Origin: Marinobacter lipolyticus
GTDB taxonomy: Bacteria > Pseudomonadota > Gammaproteobacteria > Pseudomonadales > Oleiphilaceae
Assembly (NCBI RefSeq): GCF_018424605.1
Contig: NZ_QTKT01000002.1
Coordinates: 186,001 to 250,000 of the forward strand
Reading direction: 5' to 3'
DNA length: 64,000 bases
Below are positions 43,771 to 52,347 of this stretch, piece by piece. The position numbers and the translations under genes were made by a program. The notes under the pieces were generated by a model. That model searched no databases. It saw nothing but the letters and a program-made list of their open reading frames with translations, and was not told where the DNA came from. The stretch's first letter is position 1. Each line of letters starts with the position of its first letter.

Positions 43771-44091
43771 ATGAACACTATAAATGTGAACTCACCGAAC
43801 CAGAAAAATCGACTGATCGCGATGATTCTGGCCATGTTTCTGGGAATTTTCGGAATCGATCGCTTTTATCTGGGCAAATGGAAGTCCGGTGTCGCCAAGG
43901 GCCTTACGCTCGGCGGACTTGGTCTCTGGTGGTTCATTGACGGAGCGTTATTACTGCTTGACGCCTTTCTGCATTCTTTAGGGAAAGACTCCGGTATCGT
44001 GAAAGACGCTCGAGGACAGGATCTTCGGTTGGGACTGTCAATGTACCGATTGAAGGACGGTCGTTTTCATCGTGACTGGTTTTCAAACTGA
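43771..44091 (+). CDS. TM2-domain membrane protein
   Basis: A 106-residue protein with a TM2 domain: two transmembrane helices around the typical FGIDRFYLGKWKSGVAKGLTLGGLGLWWFIDG, plus a short C-terminal tail (DGRFHRDWF). Function is unknown. AAGGAGG precedes ATG 43771. It lies after the vgrG islet and may mark its right-hand edge. Confidence 0.83.
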   Translation: MNTINVNSPNQKNRLIAMILAMFLGIFGIDRFYLGKWKSGVAKGLTLGGLGLWWFIDGALLLLDAFLHSLGKDSGIVKDARGQDLRLGLSMYRLKDGRFHRDWFSN

Positions 44092-44297
44092 GGCGTGCAC
44101 GTCTCACTCGCTAACCCGGAGTTCAGGCTGAGCAGTCTCAACCTCTTTCGTGACCGCAAAAACTAAAGCCCCCCTTGTGAATTCCACGTAACTCGCCCCA
44201 TTATGCAGCCCGGGCCGGAGCAGGGTAGACTGTTTGTTTGCGATACCGGCCTGGAGTTTCCCCGGCCGGACTTCTGATAACAAACACAGGGCTCATA

Positions 44298-45404
44298 ATG
44301 GACGGCGACTCCAAGCAGAACGAACTGGCAGAAGAAAGCAAACGTCCCCTGGTTTCCTCCGACCTTTCCACTCCCATTCACGGTCTGTTTGCGCTTGGGG
44401 TGCTCTACACCCTTTACCTGGCCCATCAGATCGTACTACCGATCATTCTTGCAGTGTTGACCAGCCTGTTACTGGCGCCACTGGTAAAGAAGGCATACAT
44501 CAAATGGCGCGTACCGCGGATGGTCAGTTCACTGCTGCTGGTGCTGATGGTGCTCGCGGGTATTGTTGGTGTGGGGGTTGCCGTCGCCATGCCGGCTCTG
44601 GAGTGGGCTGAGAAGGCGCCGCAGGGTATCTCGCGTTTATTGGTGGGCCAGAGCAGCTTCCAGCAGCAGATCGAACGGGTCACCGAATCGGCTGAAAAAG
44701 TCGAGAAGTCGGTAGAAGGGCTGTCAAAAGAAGACGAAGCTGAGAAGCCAACAACCGTGGTGCTGCAAACGGAATCCTGGCGCAGCCAGTTGATGAGTAA
44801 AGCGCGTAATGGCGTGGCAGGCCTCGCATTGGCGCTAGCACTGACGTACTTCCTGCTGGTCGGCGGTGATCGCCTGATCCGCAATCTGGTCAAGCAGTTA
44901 CCGCGGCACCAGCGCAAGACGGCGCTGCGGATCACCCATGACTCCCAGAGCGAAATTGCACAGTACCTGGGGGTTCTCGGGCTGAGTAACACGGCGGTGG
45001 GCGTGACCACCGGCTTGATGTGCTGGGCCGTGGGGCTTCCGGATCCGGCGGTGTGGGGCATTGTCGCCGCGCTTGCCCGTTTCATTCCCTATCTGGGGGT
45101 TATTCTCACCATCGCGTTGCTGGCCGTGGTATCCGCCATCAGCCTGGATGCCGTCTGGATGATGGCCATCGCGCCACTGGGTTACCTGGCACTGACCACG
45201 TTGGTCGGCTTTTTCATCGAACCCTGGATTCACGGCTTTCGCATGGCGATCAATCCGGTCGTGATCTTCGTCTCCATCTTCTTCTGGGGCTGGCTCTGGG
45301 GGCCGGTGGGTGTGCTGCTTGCGGTGCCGCTGATGACAGTGATTCAGGTGGTGCTGAAACAGATTCCCCGCCTACGGCCGGTCTATCGGGTGATTGCCCG
45401 CTGA
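44298..45404 (+). CDS. AI-2E family transporter/PerM-like permease
   Basis: A 368-residue membrane protein with N-terminal helices (HGLFALGVLYTLYLAHQIVLP and MVSSLLLVLMVLAGIVGVGVAVAMP), a soluble middle segment (about 130-190) and the C-terminal helices with the AI-2E_transport signature (FIPYLGVILTIALLAVVSAI, IHGFRMAINPVVIFVSIFFWGWLWGPVG). The family includes YdiK, PerM and TqsA; export of AI-2 was suggested for TqsA, but the substrate is generally unknown. The start is ATG 44298; the gene is monocistronic. Confidence 0.87.
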   Translation: MDGDSKQNELAEESKRPLVSSDLSTPIHGLFALGVLYTLYLAHQIVLPIILAVLTSLLLAPLVKKAYIKWRVPRMVSSLLLVLMVLAGIVGVGVAVAMPALEWAEKAPQGISRLLVGQSSFQQQIERVTESAEKVEKSVEGLSKEDEAEKPTTVVLQTESWRSQLMSKARNGVAGLALALALTYFLLVGGDRLIRNLVKQLPRHQRKTALRITHDSQSEIAQYLGVLGLSNTAVGVTTGLMCWAVGLPDPAVWGIVAALARFIPYLGVILTIALLAVVSAISLDAVWMMAIAPLGYLALTTLVGFFIEPWIHGFRMAINPVVIFVSIFFWGWLWGPVGVLLAVPLMTVIQVVLKQIPRLRPVYRVIAR

Positions 45405-45502
45405 CGCATTGTGGATACCCGCAACCGGCGCTGACAGTGGCGGTATTCTCTCCTATGCTGATCTGATACTGCCCATTCAGCGTTCACGGAGAGTCACCGC
45501 CC

Positions 45503-46645
45503 ATGATCCCTGCCACCATGAAAGCCATGGTTCTCACCGGCTATGGCGATATCGACAAACTGGACTACCGCGATGTAACCACGCCATCACCCGGCCCCGG
45601 GGAGGTTCTGGTGCAGGTGACGGCCACTGCCAAGAACAACACCGATCGCAAGGCCCGGGAAGGGCTTTACCCCACCAAAAAAGGCGAAATGCAGTCCTTC
45701 CAGATGGGGGGAGAGCCCACCTTGCAGTTCCCCAGAATCCAGGGCGCGGATATCGCCGGCCGGATTGTAGCCGTGGGCGAGGGGGTCAGCGACAGCCGGG
45801 TCGGTGAACGGGGGCTGCTCGATTTCAACATCTACGCCAATGACCGCCGCGATATCAATCTAACCCCGGATTACTTCGGTCACGGCGCCGACGGTGGCTA
45901 CGCCGAATACGTGTCGCTGCCGTCCGACCAGTTCCATCACATCCCCAACCCGGAACTGACGGATGCCGAAGTGGCGTCGATGGGGATGTGCTCTTACCAG
46001 ACCGCCATGCACATGATGACTTCCGCCAACATCCGCGCCGGTGAACGTGTGCTGGTTTCCGGTGCCAGCGGGGGTGTCGGTACCGCGCTGATCCAGCTCT
46101 GCCGCATCATGGGCGCCGTTCCCTATGCCCTCAGTCAGCAGGACAAGGCCGACGCCCTGCTCAGGCTGGGCGCCGAAGCGGTGCTGGACCGCTCAGACAT
46201 GGCGTCGTTCGTCGACAGGGTCAAGGCTGAAACCGGCGGCAGGCCCATCGACGCGGTGATGGATCTGGTGGGCGGCGAGATGACCGATATCTTTATCGAC
46301 ACCATGATTTTCGACATGAATGCCCGCGATACCTATCCCAGGTTGAGCATTGCCGGAGCCAGCGGCGGCAACATCAGCGAGATTCTCTGGACGCGAATCT
46401 ACCTGTATCAGGTGCAGATCTTCGGGGTCTCCCACGGCACCCGCGAGGAGGCCGAGCAATTGATGGCGTGGATTCGCGGTGGGCAGTTGAAGCCGGTACT
46501 GCATGGGGCGTTTCCGTTGTCGGAGCTGCATCGGGCGGAACGGTATTTTGTCAGCCGGGGCAGCAATTATCTCGGCAAGATCGTGATCGTTCCCGACAGC
46601 CAGTGGAACGAGCACGGCAAACCCTATGCCCTGGAAACAGCCTGA
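45503..46645 (+). CDS. Medium-chain dehydrogenase/reductase, quinone-oxidoreductase-like
   Basis: A 380-residue MDR protein with a GroES-like N-domain (SPGPGEVLVQVTATAKNNTDRKAREG) and an NADP Rossmann domain (VLVSGASGGVGTALIQLCRIMGAVPYAL). The catalytic zinc ligands of alcohol dehydrogenases are not clear, suggesting a zinc-free quinone oxidoreductase or enoyl reductase type. It is followed after 12 bases by a proline racemase homologue, so the two are likely cotranscribed; the substrate is unknown. Confidence 0.82.
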   Translation: MIPATMKAMVLTGYGDIDKLDYRDVTTPSPGPGEVLVQVTATAKNNTDRKAREGLYPTKKGEMQSFQMGGEPTLQFPRIQGADIAGRIVAVGEGVSDSRVGERGLLDFNIYANDRRDINLTPDYFGHGADGGYAEYVSLPSDQFHHIPNPELTDAEVASMGMCSYQTAMHMMTSANIRAGERVLVSGASGGVGTALIQLCRIMGAVPYALSQQDKADALLRLGAEAVLDRSDMASFVDRVKAETGGRPIDAVMDLVGGEMTDIFIDTMIFDMNARDTYPRLSIAGASGGNISEILWTRIYLYQVQIFGVSHGTREEAEQLMAWIRGGQLKPVLHGAFPLSELHRAERYFVSRGSNYLGKIVIVPDSQWNEHGKPYALETA

Positions 46646-46657
46646 GGAGACTGCCCG

Positions 46658-47698
46658 ATGAAGCCTGAACTGACCATCCAGTTGATGGATACCCATGCCG
46701 GTGGCGACGTCAGTCGCATCGTCACCGGAGGCATCGATGCCTTACCGGGCGACACGGTGCGCGCCCAGATGGAGTATCTGCGGGACGACGCCGACGGGTT
46801 GCGCCAACTGTTGCTGGAAGAGCCCTACGGCATTCCGGAAATGTCCGTGGATCTGCTGGTTCCCCCCACGGATCCGCAGGCGGCAGCCGGTTACATCATC
46901 ATGGAGGTCATGGGTTATCCGATCTATTCTGGGTCCAACACCATCTGTACCGCAACCGCGGTATTGGAGGCGGGCATTGTGCCCAAACAGGAGGGCCATC
47001 AGCGTTTTATGCTGGAGTCGCCGGCCGGGCTGGTGCAGATCGAGGCAACCGTGCACAACGGCGTGGTGGAGGCGGTGACCTGTGAAGGACTGCCCAGCTA
47101 TATCCATACCCACAATGCCACCATCGACGTACCTTCGTGGGGCCGCGTCACCTACAGTGTGGCCTACAGTGGTGGTTTCTACGCGCTGGTGGATGCGACC
47201 AGTCTTGGTTTCGATCTCACCCTGGATGAAGAGCGCAGGCTGGGGGGCGCCGCCAAGGCTATTGTAGAAGCTATTCAGGCGGAACGGGGCTTTTCACACT
47301 ACACGCTCGGAGACGTCGGGCCACTGCCCTTCCTGCATTTCATGGGGCCAGTCCGGCATGTGGCAGAGGGCTACTACCGTTCCCGTTCTGCCACCTATGT
47401 GCATCCCGGCGTGATCTGCCGCAGTACAACCGGTACCGGGACCTCGGCGCGGCTGGCGCTGATGAGCTATGAAGGCAAAATCAAGCCGGGCGACAAGCTG
47501 GAAACGGTGTCGCTGCGGGAAACCGGTTTCATCGGCGAACTGACCTCGATGGCGAAGGAGGGCGAGTACCAGGTGGTGAATAACAATATCACCGGGAAAG
47601 CCTATGTCCTCGCGCGTTCGGAGATCGTCGTCAATTGCGATGACCCGTTGGTCGATTGCGGCTCTCTTCACCACGTCCTTTCCGACAGTCACGACTGA
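46658..47698 (+). CDS. Proline racemase-superfamily protein with Ser/Thr at catalytic-Cys positions
   Basis: A 346-residue protein of the proline racemase/hydroxyproline epimerase fold. The first active-site motif (MCGH in racemases) reads YSGSNTIC, with Ser at the first catalytic-Cys position; the second (SPCGTGTSA) reads STTGTGTSARLA, with Thr. Racemases and 4-hydroxyproline epimerases need Cys/Cys, and trans-3-hydroxyproline dehydratases have Cys/Thr. This Ser/Thr pair fits neither, so an epimerase label would be unsafe. It may be a dehydratase or act on another cyclic amino acid. It directly follows the MDR gene. Confidence 0.78.
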   Translation: MKPELTIQLMDTHAGGDVSRIVTGGIDALPGDTVRAQMEYLRDDADGLRQLLLEEPYGIPEMSVDLLVPPTDPQAAAGYIIMEVMGYPIYSGSNTICTATAVLEAGIVPKQEGHQRFMLESPAGLVQIEATVHNGVVEAVTCEGLPSYIHTHNATIDVPSWGRVTYSVAYSGGFYALVDATSLGFDLTLDEERRLGGAAKAIVEAIQAERGFSHYTLGDVGPLPFLHFMGPVRHVAEGYYRSRSATYVHPGVICRSTTGTGTSARLALMSYEGKIKPGDKLETVSLRETGFIGELTSMAKEGEYQVVNNNITGKAYVLARSEIVVNCDDPLVDCGSLHHVLSDSHD

Positions 47699-47767
47699 AC
47701 CCTTCCCGGGGCCCGGGTAGGGCGGGCCCTCATAAGCCTTCTTTCAAACCTGCTTTATTGGTCTAAA

Positions 47768-47785
47768 GTTTACCTTTACGTAAAC
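47768..47785. promoter_or_regulatory. LiuR-like operator before the acyl-CoA synthetase gene
   Basis: GTTTACCTTTACGTAAAC contains the palindrome TTTACGTAAA. It aligns with the site upstream of livG (both share TTTACGTA and a -35-like TTxAC preceding it). It resembles the motif reported for LiuR, a MerR-family regulator of branched-chain amino acid and fatty-acid utilisation. It lies 59 bases before the ATG at 47845. Confidence 0.6.
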
Positions 47786-47844
47786 AAGACCCTGTGCTAA
47801 ACCTAAAAGCCAGTCTTGAACGATAAAAACAACAGGAGTGGATA

Positions 47845-49494
47845 ATGAGCCTCCCGGAATACGCAACGGTCTATAACAATTTCGACGCCGCCGCTCTGGA
47901 AGCGGAAATCCTGGATGGAAGCCTGGAGTCCGGGATCAATGTCTGCCATGAAATTTGCGACAAGTGGGCCGAAGATCCCCAGCGCGTCGCGCTTTACTAT
48001 GAGAAGGACGACGGGGGCGACGGCGTTCTTACCTTCGCCGAGCTTAAAGAGCAGTCCGCACGATTCGCCAACTACCTCAAGTCGCGGGGAATCGGCAAAG
48101 GCGATCGCGTGGCCGGCCTGTTACCGCGAAGCCCTGAGTTGCTGGTGGTCATTGCCGGCGCATTGCGGGCGGGAGCGGTGTACCAGCCGCTGTTTACCGC
48201 TTTTGGCTCCGGCGCCATCGAGTACCGGCTCGAGCGCGCGGCCACCAAGCTGGTGGTCACCGACCCGGTGAATTATCCGAAAATGACCGAAGTGAACAGC
48301 TGCCCACCGGTGGTCTGCGTGAACGCGGCAGAGGCGGGCGACGGAATCCCCGATTTTGAAAGCACGCTGGCTGCACAGGAGCCGACATTCGAACCGGTCA
48401 TGATCAAGGGGACCGACCCCTTCTTCCAGATGTTCACCTCAGGCACCGTGGGTAAGGCCAAAGGGGTCGCCGTGCCCGCACGGGCGCTGATGGCGTTCTA
48501 CGTTTACATGAAGTACGCCATCGACCTGCGGGACGACGATCGGTACTGGAACGTCGCGGATCCGGGATGGGCCTATGGCCTGTATTACGCCGTGGTCGGA
48601 CCGCTGATGATGGGGCACGCCACCCATTTCAACCCGGGCGCGTTCACCCCGGAATCCACCTACGACATGATCCGCAAATACAAGATCACCAACCTGGCGG
48701 CGGCGCCGACCGCGTATCGGTTGCTCAAGGCCAATGACCATGTGCTGCCCGAGGGAGAGAACCTGGGCCTCAGGGTGGCCAGCAGTGCCGGCGAGCCGCT
48801 GAATCCGGAGGTGGTCAACTGGATCAAGAACCGTCACTTCTGCCCGGTCAAGGACCATTACGGGCAGACCGAAACGGGCATGACCTGCTGCAATTTCCAC
48901 GGGCTTGAGCACCCGGTGCGTCAGGGTTCCATGGGGTATTCGTCACCGGGTCACAAGGTGGTGGCGCTGAATGAGAAAAACGATGAGGTCGGCGAAGGCG
49001 AAATCGGTCAGCTGGCGGTCGACGTCAAGGCGTCGCCGCTGTTCCACTTTGATGGTTATACCTGGGGTGAGAAGGACCCGTTTGTGAAGGGCTATTACCT
49101 CACCGGCGACATGGTGATCTGCCATGGTGACGGCAGCTTCTCGTTCAGTGGTCGCGACGATGACATCATTACCACCGCGGGTTATCGCGTGGGCCCGGCG
49201 GACGTGGAAAGCACACTGCTGGAGCACGCGGCAGTGGCGGAATCCGGTGTGGTGGCCAAGCCCGATGAAAAGCGCGGGTCCATCATCAAGGCTTACGTGG
49301 TGATCAAAGGCGGCCAGGAACCGGCAGACGATCAATCGCTGAAAGACGAACTGCAGGATCTGGTGCGGCGCCGGCTGTCCACCCACGCTTACCCCCGTGA
49401 AATCGAGTTTGTGGATGAGCTGCCCAAGACTCCCAGTGGCAAGATCCAGCGTTTCGTTCTGCGCAACCGCGCCAAGGATGAAACCGACGCATGA
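47845..49494 (+). CDS. Acyl-CoA synthetase (AMP-forming)
   Basis: A 549-residue adenylate-forming ligase. The P-loop reads FTSGTVGKAKGV (usual YTSGTTGxPKG), the adenine motif HYGQTETGM, and the C-terminal lysine is in KTPSGKIQRFVLR. It is closest to the acetyl/medium-chain acyl-CoA synthetase class; the substrate cannot be read. It is first in a set with a thioesterase and a hydrolase and behind a LiuR-like site, suggesting activation of a short, branched or aromatic carboxylate for the beta-oxidation type routes. CAGGAG precedes the ATG. Confidence 0.88.
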   Translation: MSLPEYATVYNNFDAAALEAEILDGSLESGINVCHEICDKWAEDPQRVALYYEKDDGGDGVLTFAELKEQSARFANYLKSRGIGKGDRVAGLLPRSPELLVVIAGALRAGAVYQPLFTAFGSGAIEYRLERAATKLVVTDPVNYPKMTEVNSCPPVVCVNAAEAGDGIPDFESTLAAQEPTFEPVMIKGTDPFFQMFTSGTVGKAKGVAVPARALMAFYVYMKYAIDLRDDDRYWNVADPGWAYGLYYAVVGPLMMGHATHFNPGAFTPESTYDMIRKYKITNLAAAPTAYRLLKANDHVLPEGENLGLRVASSAGEPLNPEVVNWIKNRHFCPVKDHYGQTETGMTCCNFHGLEHPVRQGSMGYSSPGHKVVALNEKNDEVGEGEIGQLAVDVKASPLFHFDGYTWGEKDPFVKGYYLTGDMVICHGDGSFSFSGRDDDIITTAGYRVGPADVESTLLEHAAVAESGVVAKPDEKRGSIIKAYVVIKGGQEPADDQSLKDELQDLVRRRLSTHAYPREIEFVDELPKTPSGKIQRFVLRNRAKDETDA

Positions 49495-49907
49495 GGATTA
49501 CGTTTGACGAACTGAAGGGCTTTCTGGACGAGCAGTTCCCCCAGGGGGCCGCCTACGGCACCCTGCAGAAGCTCGGGGATGGCTGGGCCGAAATGAAGCT
49601 GGAGGTGGATGAGGCACATCTTCGCCCTGGAGGTACGGTCGCCGGGCCGGCGATGATGGGGCTGGCGGACGTCACGCTTTATGCCGCGCTGTTAAGCCGG
49701 ATCGGCCTGGTGCCGCTGGCGGTAACCACCAACCTCAACATCAATTTCCTGCGCAAGCCGGTGGCCCACAGCCCGATCTGGGCGCGGGCCACCATGCTGA
49801 AAGTGGGGCGCACCATGGGCGTGGGTGAGGTGTTCGTCTATTCCGAAGGCATCGAGGAGCCGGTGGCCCACTCCACCATGACGTACTCCATTCCCCCGGA
49901 GCGCTAG
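49491..49907 (+). CDS. PaaI-family hotdog thioesterase
   Basis: A 138-residue protein with the PaaI hotdog signature (LRPGGTVAGPAMMGLADVTLYAAL, about 41-65, and TTNLNINFLRKPV). These enzymes hydrolyse acyl- or arylacyl-CoA and often guard a CoA pathway against dead-end build-up. The start overlaps the synthetase stop by 4 bases, so it is probably the partner of that enzyme. Confidence 0.83.
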   Translation: MRITFDELKGFLDEQFPQGAAYGTLQKLGDGWAEMKLEVDEAHLRPGGTVAGPAMMGLADVTLYAALLSRIGLVPLAVTTNLNINFLRKPVAHSPIWARATMLKVGRTMGVGEVFVYSEGIEEPVAHSTMTYSIPPER

Positions 49908-49911
49908 CCCG

Positions 49912-50745
49912 ATGCACATCCGTGATCACTCTGTCCCCGTGGGTGACGGCGTCGTGCTGCAGGCACGCCGTATCCAGCATGATGAAAGCCGTGGCCCTAC
50001 GGTGGTCTTTCTCCACGACTCGGTAGGCAACATTGCCCTGTGGCGGAAGTTTCCGGAGCGGGTCGCCAAGGCCTCCGGCCTGGATGTGCTGGTTTATGAG
50101 CGCCGCGGGTACGGGCAGTCCAGTGACGAGGTGCTGCCGCGCCCCTATGACTATCAAGAGCAGGAGGGGGCGGTGTGGCTGCCTCGTCTGCTGGATGCGC
50201 TTGGCATTGGCGACGTTGTGCTGCTGGGCCACAGTGACGGCGCGTCCATCGCCCTGATTGGTGCTGGCACCATGGGCAGGCGCATCCGGGGATTGATCAC
50301 CATGGCGGCGCACGTCTGGGCCGATCACCTGACCATTGCCGGCATTGAAGAGGCCGTGAGGCAGTTTCGGGAAGAGGATCTGCGTGACAAGCTGCTCCGG
50401 CATCACGGCCACCGAACCGATGATCTGTTCTGGGCCTGGCCCACCGTCTGGCTGGACAAGGGGTTTCAGGAGTCCATGGATTTCTCACGCTGGCTGGACG
50501 CCATCGAATGCCCGTCTATGATCATTCAGGGGGAGAACGACGAATACGGCGTCCCGGAACAGGTCACGGTGATTGTCGAAGGTATCGGCGATAACGCGAC
50601 TCCCGTGTTTCTGCCCGAAACCGGCCACTCGCCACACCTTGAACGTCCGGACGAAACACTGTCACTGGTCTGTGGTTTCCTGGCGAAAATGGATGACTGG
50701 AAAAACCGAAGATTATTATTGACGTTTACGTATACGTTAACTTAG
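49912..50745 (+). CDS. Alpha/beta hydrolase
   Basis: A 277-residue alpha/beta-hydrolase with the nucleophile elbow GHSDGAS, Asp in GENDEYG and His in TGHSPHLE. Oxyanion region FLHDSVGN is present. The substrate is unknown; esters or lactones of the compound taken up by the neighbouring Liv system are a fair guess. The last residues (LLLTFTYTLT) run into the LiuR-like palindrome and promoter of livG. Confidence 0.83.
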   Translation: MHIRDHSVPVGDGVVLQARRIQHDESRGPTVVFLHDSVGNIALWRKFPERVAKASGLDVLVYERRGYGQSSDEVLPRPYDYQEQEGAVWLPRLLDALGIGDVVLLGHSDGASIALIGAGTMGRRIRGLITMAAHVWADHLTIAGIEEAVRQFREEDLRDKLLRHHGHRTDDLFWAWPTVWLDKGFQESMDFSRWLDAIECPSMIIQGENDEYGVPEQVTVIVEGIGDNATPVFLPETGHSPHLERPDETLSLVCGFLAKMDDWKNRRLLLTFTYTLT

Positions 50746-50748
50746 TCT
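50719..50748 (+). promoter_or_regulatory. LiuR-like operator and promoter before livG
   Basis: TTGACG at 50719-50724 is a good -35, then GTTTACGTATACGTTAAC (near-palindrome, 50724-50741) and a -10-like TAGTCT at 50743-50748, giving an 18-base spacer. A long spacer with a palindrome inside it is the mark of MerR-family control. The half-sites match those before the synthetase gene at 47768, so both operons likely share one regulator. Confidence 0.65.
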
Positions 50749-50803
50749 GAAAGTGCTTCAATTTAGTTTCGATGTACAACAATAACAAAGGTGGGATGGC
50801 ACG

Positions 50804-51577
50804 ATGAGTGACCAGTTCGTTCTCGAAACCCGCGGCCTTGTCAAAGAATTCAAAGGCTTTGTCGCCGTGGACGACGTTAACCTCAAGGTTCAGCGCGGCC
50901 ACATTCATGCCCTCATCGGGCCGAACGGCGCAGGCAAGACCACCGTCTTCAATCTGCTGACCAAGTTTCTCCAGCCGACCCACGGCAAGATTCTCTTCAA
51001 CGGCAAAGACATCACTGCGCTCAAGTCTGCCGCCATTGCCCGCAAAGGGGTGGTGCGTTCTTTCCAGATTTCCGCCGTGTTCCCCCACATGACCGCATTG
51101 GAAAATATCCGCGTTGCGCTGCAGAGCTTTCAGGGCAACAGCTTCCAGTTCTGGAAATCCGGTGCCAGCCTCAACAAGCTGAACGAGCGCTGCATGGAAT
51201 TGCTGGATGCGGTTGGGCTGACCGAGTTTGCCAACACCACCACCGTGGAACTGGCCTATGGCCGCAAACGCGCGCTGGAACTGGCGACCACGCTGGCCAT
51301 GGAGCCGGAGCTGCTGTTGCTTGACGAGCCCACGCAAGGTATGGGCCGGGAAGACGTGGACCGGGTCGTTCACTTGGTTCGCAAGGCAGCTGAAGGCCGC
51401 ACCGTGCTGATGGTGGAGCACAACCTCAGCGTTGTCAGCACGTTGTGTGATCGCATTACCGTGCTGGCGCAAGGGGCGGTGCTAACCGAGGGGGGCTACC
51501 AGGAGGTATCGGAAGATCCCCGGGTGCGGGAGGTCTACATGGGCAGCGCCAAGACCACTCAGGAGGCAGTCGAATGA
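50804..51577 (+). CDS. livG: Branched-chain/carboxylate ABC importer ATPase, LivG type
   Basis: A 257-residue ABC ATPase with Walker A GPNGAGKT (about 38-45), signature LAYGRKRALE, Walker B LLLLDEPTQGM and the H-loop MVEHN. The C-terminal extension past the H-loop fits LivG. It is the first gene of a five-gene importer operon behind the LiuR-like promoter; the next gene overlaps by 4 bases. Confidence 0.9.
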   Translation: MSDQFVLETRGLVKEFKGFVAVDDVNLKVQRGHIHALIGPNGAGKTTVFNLLTKFLQPTHGKILFNGKDITALKSAAIARKGVVRSFQISAVFPHMTALENIRVALQSFQGNSFQFWKSGASLNKLNERCMELLDAVGLTEFANTTTVELAYGRKRALELATTLAMEPELLLLDEPTQGMGREDVDRVVHLVRKAAEGRTVLMVEHNLSVVSTLCDRITVLAQGAVLTEGGYQEVSEDPRVREVYMGSAKTTQEAVE

Positions 51578-52296
51578 GTCAGGGGCCGGAGAAGGACTAT
51601 GAACAGCTTCGGGTTGCCGGGCTGCACGCGTTTTACGGTGAATCCCACATTCTTCACGGTATTGATCTGGTGGTGCACCGGGGCGAGCTGGTCACGCTCC
51701 TGGGTCGCAACGGCGCCGGGCGCAGTACCACCCTGAAAGCCATCATGAATATGGTGGGGCGACGCACCGGTTCCATCATGATCAACGGCAACGAAACCAT
51801 GTCTTGCCAGCCACACCATATTGCCAGGTTGGGTGTTGGGTATTGCCCCGAACACAGGGGCATTTTTTCCGCACTCAATGTTCATGAAAACCTGACCCTG
51901 CCGCCGGTGGTGCGCAGTGGCGGCATGAGCCTGGAAGAAATCTACAACATGTTCCCCAATCTGTACGAGCGCCGCTTCAGCCAGGGCACCAAGCTGTCCG
52001 GTGGCGAACAGCAGATGCTGGCCATGGCACGCATACTCAGAACCGGGGCCAACATGCTCCTGCTGGACGAGATTACCGAGGGCCTGGCGCCGGTGATCGT
52101 CGAGAAGCTGGCCGAGGTCCTGGTCAAGCTCAAGAACAAGGGCCTGACCATCGTACTGGTCGAGCAGAATTTTCATTTCGCCGCACCACTGGCGGACCGT
52201 CATTACGTGATGGAACACGGCCAGATTGTGGAGGAAATCAGCGCCGCGGAGCTTGAGTCCAAGCAGGCGGTGCTGGACAACTACCTGGGCGTGTAA
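51574..52296 (+). CDS. livF: ABC importer ATPase, LivF type, Walker A Lys replaced by Arg
   Basis: A 240-residue ABC ATPase with signature LSGGEQQMLAMAR, Walker B MLLLDEITEGLAP and H-loop VEQNFHF. Walker A reads LGRNGAGRSTT, so the near-invariant Lys of GxNGAGK[ST]T is Arg. Because all other motifs are intact and the operon is complete, it is probably functional, with LivG carrying the canonical site. Related LivF proteins with Arg exist to my recollection. Confidence 0.88.
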   Translation: MSQGPEKDYEQLRVAGLHAFYGESHILHGIDLVVHRGELVTLLGRNGAGRSTTLKAIMNMVGRRTGSIMINGNETMSCQPHHIARLGVGYCPEHRGIFSALNVHENLTLPPVVRSGGMSLEEIYNMFPNLYERRFSQGTKLSGGEQQMLAMARILRTGANMLLLDEITEGLAPVIVEKLAEVLVKLKNKGLTIVLVEQNFHFAAPLADRHYVMEHGQIVEEISAAELESKQAVLDNYLGV

Positions 52297-52347
52297 CGCC
52301 CGCCAACCCGATAGCATTAACCCAACAACAGTAGCGGAGATACAACA

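Noticed and set aside
47699..47844. GC-rich hairpin (GGGCCC...GGGCCC) after the proline racemase homologue, as a terminator
   Set aside because: No T tract follows closely and the palindromes are mutually overlapping; too weak to call.
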